Shown here: positions 16,001 to 18,768 of the stretch, in pieces | Layout of the letters: each line of letters starts with the position of its first letter | Numbering within the stretch: the first letter of the stretch is position 1 | Source: CAYYNP01 sp964472545 | Lineage (GTDB): Bacteria > Planctomycetota > Planctomycetia > Pirellulales > Thermoguttaceae | Direction: 5' to 3' | Assembly (NCBI GenBank): GCA_964472545.1 | Contig: CAYYNP010000203.1 | Location: 1 to 18,768 of the forward strand | DNA length: 18,768 nucleotides | Program-made: the position numbers and the translations under genes | The notes under the pieces: model-generated | The model's database searches: none | Seen by the model: only the letters and a program-made list of their open reading frames with translations | What the model was told of the DNA's origin: nothing

Positions 16001-16152
16001 AGGTAGAGAACTACGGTGGCATCCGACCCGGCTGCTGGGTCGACGCCGTGCCGGCCGGCGGGCTGGTGCTGCTCTCCGACGGGGCCGCACAGTGCGGGTG
16101 CAGCTATCTCAACCAGGCCACGATCGCCCTGCAACCGCGGGCGGCAAAATGA
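13075..16152 (+). CDS. Exported fusion: PQQ-like propeller, SAM-methyltransferase fold, PQQ-like propeller
   Basis: ATG 13075 follows CCAGGATAC, a weak but well-placed ribosome site. The 1025-residue product starts with a signal peptide (hydrophobic 6-18, cleavage near TARG-D). Residues about 23-445 are a PQQ-like propeller opening with DWPMWRADAGRTSYT, with blades such as LDLRTNKTLWTFFTEGPV, LSTDAGQLLWKL and VDVASGKVLW. Residues about 450-580 are a class I methyltransferase fold: LDLGCGDGRL (471-480), ILAVDADPGMVEAARKRL and ADLVVSGRSV. NWTHFYTDAGN then leads into a second propeller (about 620-1025; LNAYNGRTIWQHR, MDAQTGKVIWQYK, LDLRTGKTLWEVD). The methyltransferase-WxH-propeller order is the same as in the divergent 1588-residue neighbour, so the two share a module. 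No catalytic acceptor-binding site is recognisable. It is probably periplasmic; function unknown. Confidence 0.87.
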   Translation: MKITRPVAFVCCVTLTCMTARGDWPMWRADAGRTSYTAEELPDSLELSWREQRFHAPRPAWPNRPRLAFDRTDQPVAAAGRLFLGSSADDKVTALDLRTNKTLWTFFTEGPVRFAPAVCGDRLLVASDDGHLYCLSTDAGQLLWKLRGGPRDRRLLGNGRMISRWPARGGPVVVDGVVYFAAGIWPSEGIYVYAVDVASGKVLWCNDDSGTIEMPKPRGGTAHSGIAAQGHLAVGGDTLIVPTGRGAPAAFDRRTGKLLYFRHAENKANGGSDLAVIGPFCVFRNNYPSVGQRLAALADGVGVGGLSGTLVAADPTRIFYVDRGQRIIGRYRSGGTTTAVDARGNEVQRPTPGEECLRVDAAHTVDASLAVAGGRIIAGGDGQVSMIDIASKETLFTAELDGEPYGLAIDQGRLIVSTDTGWIYCFAAASDRPMVSWGHKKKIDPAAADSPFALAAEEIVQTTSVRRGFCLDLGCGDGRLAIELARRTELQILAVDADPGMVEAARKRLDRAGLYGVRVAVHLANTADAPYADRCADLVVSGRSVTEGPETIDPQVVQQMMSPYLGHACLGKPGAMEARQRGPLSGAGNWTHFYTDAGNRFCADDTALHGPLEALWYRDTDWPMPSRHAMDPASLVYDGRFIMIGVDGLRVLNAYNGRTIWQHRMEGLLDGYSTGYNKRRRSIGGNACVGDDRVYVRYANRCLCLDVADGRELGTWSAPEPGWWGYLAYSDGLLVGSLAEADHRVEGFSDEPMLSRLYTESKRLFAMDAQTGKVIWQYKPYDAVHNNAIAVGAGRVYLIDRPLAKQDDVRFDPGGALEARARREAEAKGTRWQDEYARLTVQPPGRLFALDLRTGKTLWEVDEVTGSLLALSAEHNALVVGNEASTGLIADRAGPLTVYRPADGEKLWETGAGSRRPILNGRQIVFEGRTYDLLTGESSSYELRKSFTCGPMIASTNLLVFRSATLGYYDFSGNRKVENYGGIRPGCWVDAVPAGGLVLLSDGAAQCGCSYLNQATIALQPRAAK

Positions 16153-16154
16153 CC

Positions 16155-16231
16155 GGGTGCCATGCCCACGCTTGTGCGGGCATGCGGAAAAGTCGTGCCA
16201 ACATGCCCACGCAAGCGTGGGCATGCCACCC
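16155..16231. repeat. REP-like inverted pair, family B (copy 2)
   Basis: Arms 16155-16184 and 16202-16231 are 30-base inverted copies with three mismatches and a 17-base loop, matching copy 1 at 6997-7076 (GGGTGCCATGCCCACG core). It begins three bases after the stop codon of the propeller-methyltransferase gene and is the obvious candidate for its transcript end. Confidence 0.85.
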
Positions 16232-16269
16232 CGAAACCTAAGACCACAGAACACGGATGCCGAACGCTG

Positions 16270-16299
16270 TTGGCACTCGACCACGGCCTATGATAGAAT
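16270..16299 (+). promoter_or_regulatory. Sigma70-like promoter of the Gfo/Idh/MocA gene
   Basis: TTGGCA (16270-16275), an 18-base spacer and TAGAAT (16294-16299) sit about 70 bases before the ATG at 16371. Both boxes match consensus at five of six positions. It lies just beyond repeat family B, so the gene probably has its own transcript. Confidence 0.55.
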
Positions 16300-16370
16300 A
16301 TGCACACTATCGTTGTCCCCACGAAGACCCCCACCTGAAATACCGCCCGCCTCATAAAGGAGATTCCCCC

Positions 16371-17669
16371 ATGCGTCATCCCAACCGTCGTCAGATGCTC
16401 AAGACCTCGGCAGCCGTTGGTGCCGGTTTCTGGCTTGGCACGGCCCCGAAGGTACGTGCGGTCTCGCCGAACGAGAAGCTGAACGTGGCCTGTATCGGCG
16501 TGGGCGGACGCGGCGGGGCGAACGTGGGCGGCGTGTCGGGCGAAAATATCGTGGCCGTTTGCGACGTCGACGAAAAACGGGCCGGCGGCAACTTCGTCCG
16601 CTTCACCAAGGCCAAGAAGTATGCCGACTTCCGCAAGATGCTCGACGAAATGGACAAGTCGATCGACGCGGTCACCGTCAGCACGCCCGACCATACCCAC
16701 TTCCATCCGGCCAGCAAAGCGATGCTGATGGGCAAGCACTGCTATTGCGAAAAGCCGCTGGCCCACAATGCCTGGGAAGCCCGCGAGCTGACCAAGATCG
16801 CCAAGAAGATGGACGTGGCCACGCAGCTCGGCAATCAGCGCCACGCCCACGACGGCATGCGGCGTACGGTCGAGGCGGTTCAAGCGGGCGTGATCGGGCC
16901 GATCAAGGAGGTCTATTGCTTCATCGGCGGCAGCCGCGGCATGCCGGCGATGCCCACCGAGTTCCCGGCGGTGCCGGCACACTTGGACTGGGACCTCTGG
17001 CTCGGCCCGGCGAAGGACCGTCCTTACAGTCCGTCCTACTGCCCTTACAACTGGCGGTTCTGGTGGGACTTCGGCACCGCCGAGACGGGCAACTGGGGTT
17101 GCCATATCCTCGACATCCCGTTTTGGGCACTGAAGCTGAAGTACCCCAATCGGGTCGATTTGGACGTGGTGCCCAAGCCCGAGGAGATCGATCCGCAGCG
17201 GACGCCCAAGAGTATGAAGACCCGGCTGGAATTCCCGGCCGAAGAGGGACATGAAGCGTTGGTCCTGCACTGGTGGCACACCACCTCGACCAAAGAGGTT
17301 TTCGACAAGCACGGCGCCGCCACCGGCGGCAACACGCTCTTCGTCGGCTCCAAGGGCACCATCACGGCCGGCTTCGGCGGATACACGGCCAAGATGTTCG
17401 ACGGCTCCGAACCGGCGAAGCCCGCCGAGACGATCCCCAAGTCGCCCGGCTTCCACGCCGAGTGGATCAACGCCTGCAAGGGCGGCCCGCGGGCGACGTG
17501 CGATTTCGTCGACTACAGCGGCCCCTTGGGCGAAGCCGTGATCCTGGCCAACGCCGCCTTCCGCGCCGGCGGCGGCTTCGACTGGGACGCCGAACAGTTC
17601 AAGGCCTCGGGCAACCCGAAGGCCGACGATTACATCTTCCCGGACTATCGTGAGGGGTGGAAGGTGTAG
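16371..17669 (+). CDS. Tat-exported Gfo/Idh/MocA-family oxidoreductase
   Basis: ATG 16371 is preferred over a frame that stays open 38 codons upstream, because AAAGGAGA lies 7-14 bases before it and the N-terminus MRHPNRRQMLKTSAAVGAGFWLG is a twin-arginine signal (R6 R7, then a hydrophobic stretch). The product has 432 residues. The Rossmann NAD(P) site is CIGVGGRGG (41-49), followed by AVCDVDEKRAG. The catalytic-lysine motif CEKPLAHN is at 126-133 (K128). LGNQRHAHDGMRR and ETGNWGCHILDIPFW are typical of the planctomycete/Bacteroidota exported subgroup related to GH109-type enzymes. Tat export means the cofactor is likely bound before translocation, so the reaction may be a closed NAD cycle such as sugar epimerisation or glycoside cleavage. 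The substrate is unknown. A GC-rich hairpin follows its stop. Confidence 0.9.
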   Translation: MRHPNRRQMLKTSAAVGAGFWLGTAPKVRAVSPNEKLNVACIGVGGRGGANVGGVSGENIVAVCDVDEKRAGGNFVRFTKAKKYADFRKMLDEMDKSIDAVTVSTPDHTHFHPASKAMLMGKHCYCEKPLAHNAWEARELTKIAKKMDVATQLGNQRHAHDGMRRTVEAVQAGVIGPIKEVYCFIGGSRGMPAMPTEFPAVPAHLDWDLWLGPAKDRPYSPSYCPYNWRFWWDFGTAETGNWGCHILDIPFWALKLKYPNRVDLDVVPKPEEIDPQRTPKSMKTRLEFPAEEGHEALVLHWWHTTSTKEVFDKHGAATGGNTLFVGSKGTITAGFGGYTAKMFDGSEPAKPAETIPKSPGFHAEWINACKGGPRATCDFVDYSGPLGEAVILANAAFRAGGGFDWDAEQFKASGNPKADDYIFPDYREGWKV

Positions 17670-17684
17670 CGGTTGCGCACTCCT

Positions 17685-17714
17685 GCTCCCGGGCGAAGCC
17701 CAACCCGGGGAAGC
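17685..17714 (+). terminator. GC-rich hairpin after the Gfo/Idh/MocA gene
   Basis: GCTCCCGGG (17685-17693) and CCCGGGGAAGC (17704-17714) pair around a 10-base loop, starting 16 bases after the stop codon. There is no T tract, so it may be another REP-like element rather than a classic intrinsic terminator. Confidence 0.4.
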
Positions 17715-17773
17715 TCTCGCCGGGCATCGAGAATTCGTCGCGCAGCGGGCGCTGCTGGAGGCGTCGCGGCAAG

Positions 17774-17911
17774 TTGCTCATTGATCCACGATTGAGGAAT
17801 GAGCTTCTCGCCGTTCCACCAACGCTGCACTATCGCATCTTGATACCACTCGACATCTAAGTCGGCGTGATCGGTGATGATGACTTGAAGACTCGGAGAC
17901 CGTGACTCCAC
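17774..17911 (-). pseudogene. Remnant of the C-terminus of a DUF3732-like (ABC-3C system) protein
   Basis: The 314 bases between the Gfo/Idh gene and the transposase hold no intact gene. On the minus strand, a 46-residue stretch reads like a conserved protein: SPSLQVIITDHADL followed by EWYQDAIVQRWWNGEKLIP. I recognise this as the typical end of DUF3732 proteins, which are large ATPase-like components of three-component ABC (ABC-3C) systems predicted to act in defence. The open frame begins only 10 codons upstream at 17941, with no conserved sequence before it. After WINEQ the downstream residues look like non-coding GC-rich translation. It is therefore a fragment whose 5' part has been deleted. 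Family recognition is from memory and needs a profile search. Confidence 0.55.
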
Positions 17912-17948
17912 GGCATCGGGGGAGTTCCGCGGACACCACACGTAACTA

Positions 17949-17977
17949 TTGGCCGTTGTGGTGGGTCCCGGTAGATT
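17949..17977 (+). promoter_or_regulatory. Candidate promoter of the transposase gene, implying a leaderless mRNA
   Basis: TTGGCC (17949-17954), a 17-base spacer and TAGATT (17972-17977) end only six bases before the ATG at 17984. Transcription would start at or next to the start codon, and no Shine-Dalgarno is present upstream of the ATG. Confidence 0.35.
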
Positions 17978-17983
17978 CGCAGC

Positions 17984-18637
17984 ATGGCTCGATCAGCAAG
18001 AGTGGTTGTTCCAGGCATGCCCCATCATGTGAGCCAGCGGGGGAATCGTCGGCAGGAGCCGTTCTTCCGTGACGACGACTACCAGGCCTACCCGGACCTG
18101 ATGGCCGAGTCTTGCGGCCAACATAAGGTCGAGGTGTGGGGTTATTGCCTCATGCCCAACCACGTCCATTTGATCGTGGTTCCCAAGTCGGAAGACGGTC
18201 TGCGATGGGCAATCGGCAAGGCCCATCGACGTTACACGCGACGGGTCGATTATCGCGAGAAATGGCGGGGACATCTTTGGCAGGGCCGCTTTGCGTCGTT
18301 CGTGCTCGACGAGCCCTATCTATTGGCCGCCGCTCGCTGTGTCGAACTCAACCCGGCTCGCGCGAAGCTCGTGACCGCGCCGAGCGTGTCCGCCTCGGCC
18401 AATTCCTTCTGGTGCTCCCGAGTCAGGTCCTCGACCATCCCCTTGATCCTCTCGTGCAGTCGGCAATCCGTTGCCCAACATCGCTATTCTCACAGGTCCA
18501 TTCCCCCATCAACAAGCCCCCACGTCCCTTCCTGCACAATCCCCTGCCAAACGCAAAGTGCGGAATGCACCCCAAATCGAAAATCGATTACTGCACCCGA
18601 CTCGGGTTGCGGATTCACCAGTGCTAACCTAGAATAG
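17984..18637 (+). CDS. REP-associated tyrosine transposase (RAYT, Y1/IS200-like), probably inactive
   Basis: The N-terminal 130 residues are a clear RAYT: MARSARVVVPGMPHHVSQRG, then RRQEPFF, the HUH metal site LMPNHVHLIV (H60, H62), RYTRRVDY, HLWQGRF (97-103) and VELNPARAKLV (120-130). RAYTs are single-strand DNA transposases thought to mobilise REP hairpins. The catalytic tyrosine lies in the Y-x-x-x-N motif (RYVELNP in relatives). Here residue 119 is Cys (TGT, 18338-18340), one A-to-G change away from Tyr. After residue 130 the family's usual DWPWSSARAH region is missing, replaced by 87 unrelated Ser-rich residues translated from the opposite strand of another sequence. Loss of the nucleophile plus the foreign tail points to a decayed copy, although DNA binding might persist. 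It lies directly upstream of tRNA-Asn. Confidence 0.85.
   Translation: MARSARVVVPGMPHHVSQRGNRRQEPFFRDDDYQAYPDLMAESCGQHKVEVWGYCLMPNHVHLIVVPKSEDGLRWAIGKAHRRYTRRVDYREKWRGHLWQGRFASFVLDEPYLLAAARCVELNPARAKLVTAPSVSASANSFWCSRVRSSTIPLILSCSRQSVAQHRYSHRSIPPSTSPHVPSCTIPCQTQSAECTPNRKSITAPDSGCGFTSANLE
18376..18459 (-). pseudogene. Small minus-strand coding remnant inside the transposase tail
   Basis: Read on the minus strand this stretch gives a helix-like sequence including RIKGMVEDLTREHQKEL and AEADTLGAV. Its third codon positions are almost all G or C, as in the real genes of this window, whereas the plus-strand reading is Ser-rich and unlike any RAYT. I take it as a fragment of an unidentified gene joined to the broken transposase. 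It could be chance, because the stretch is only 28 codons. Confidence 0.3.
18607..18635 (+). promoter_or_regulatory. Promoter of the tRNA-Asn gene
   Basis: TTGCGG (18607-18612), a 17-base spacer and TAGAAT (18630-18635) end 12 bases before the mature tRNA 5' end, the position expected for a short-leader tRNA transcript. Confidence 0.5.
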
Positions 18638-18647
18638 AGGACTTCAT

Positions 18648-18720
18648 TCCCCGATAGCTCAGTTGGTAGAGCAAGCGGCTGTTAACCGCTTTGTCCGAGG
18701 TTCGAGTCCTCGTCGGGGAG
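18648..18720 (+). tRNA. tRNA-Asn (anticodon GUU)
   Basis: All four arms are visible in 73 bases. The acceptor stem is TCCCCGA (18648-18654) with TCGGGGA (18713-18719), and the discriminator is G18720. The D arm is AGCTCAGTTGGTAGAGC. The anticodon stem AGCGG/CCGCT holds the loop CTGTTAA with anticodon GTT at 18681-18683. The T arm is CGAGG-TTCGAGT-CCTCG. The 3' CCA is not encoded (the next bases are CCT) and must be added enzymatically. Decayed mobile-element sequence lies directly upstream, consistent with tRNA genes as insertion hot spots. Confidence 0.97.
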
Positions 18721-18730
18721 CCTTTCATTT

Positions 18731-18750
18731 GGCCACGAACTTTCGTGGCC
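18731..18750 (+). terminator. Hairpin downstream of tRNA-Asn
   Basis: GGCCACGA and TCGTGGCC form a perfect 8-bp stem around a 4-base loop, starting 10 bases after the tRNA. No T tract follows before the window ends, so intrinsic termination is only possible. Confidence 0.45.
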
Positions 18751-18768
18751 CATAGGTTTACGCCAAAC

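Overview
The window looks like a chromosomal segment from a planctomycete, most likely a Pirellulales-type member. This is inferred from composition and gene content, not from a marker gene. The DNA is GC-rich. It combines a PEP-CTERM tail, several very large exported PQQ-type beta-propeller proteins, a uroporphyrinogen-decarboxylase-like protein, a sialidase-like BNR protein, a DUF1080 protein and a Tat-exported Gfo/Idh/MocA oxidoreductase. It also carries intergenic palindromic repeats of the kind that litter planctomycete genomes. Most proteins have an export signal, so the region mainly encodes periplasmic or surface functions.

Layout. Bases 2-70 are the last 22 codons of a PEP-CTERM protein. 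A strong sigma70-like promoter at 195-223 precedes an apparent operon (293-4537): two tandem paralogous NHL-like exported proteins with conserved cysteine clusters, then a fusion of a PhnD-like substrate-binding domain with a PQQ-like propeller. A URO-D-family gene (4534-5556, minus) converges on it with overlapping stop codons. Two exported carbohydrate-type proteins follow on the plus strand: a five-Asp-box sialidase-like protein (5786-6979) and a DUF1080 protein (7224-7925). The centre holds two giant divergent genes, 8062-12828 (minus, 1588 aa) and 13075-16152 (plus, 1025 aa). Each joins an intact-looking class I SAM-methyltransferase fold to PQQ-like propellers behind a signal peptide; the larger one also ends in an alpha/alpha-barrel-like region. 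A Tat-exported Gfo/Idh/MocA oxidoreductase (16371-17669) follows.

The right end is a decayed accessory spot beside a tRNA-Asn gene. It holds a fragment resembling the C-terminus of a DUF3732 (ABC-3C-type) protein, a REP-associated tyrosine transposase (RAYT) with Cys where the catalytic Tyr should be and an unrelated tail, and a small minus-strand coding remnant inside that tail. Five inverted-pair palindromic repeats of three sequence families lie mostly 3-18 bases after stop codons. One family carries the GTAG-plus-hairpin form of REP elements, which makes the RAYT next door notable.

How the genes may work together is inference. The sialidase-like, DUF1080 and Gfo/Idh proteins fit extracytoplasmic glycan handling. 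The URO-D-like protein may be a cytoplasmic corrinoid-type methyltransferase. The methyltransferase-propeller giants and the Cys-rich NHL/PhnD-propeller operon have no function that I can assign; they are the best candidates for undescribed biology here.
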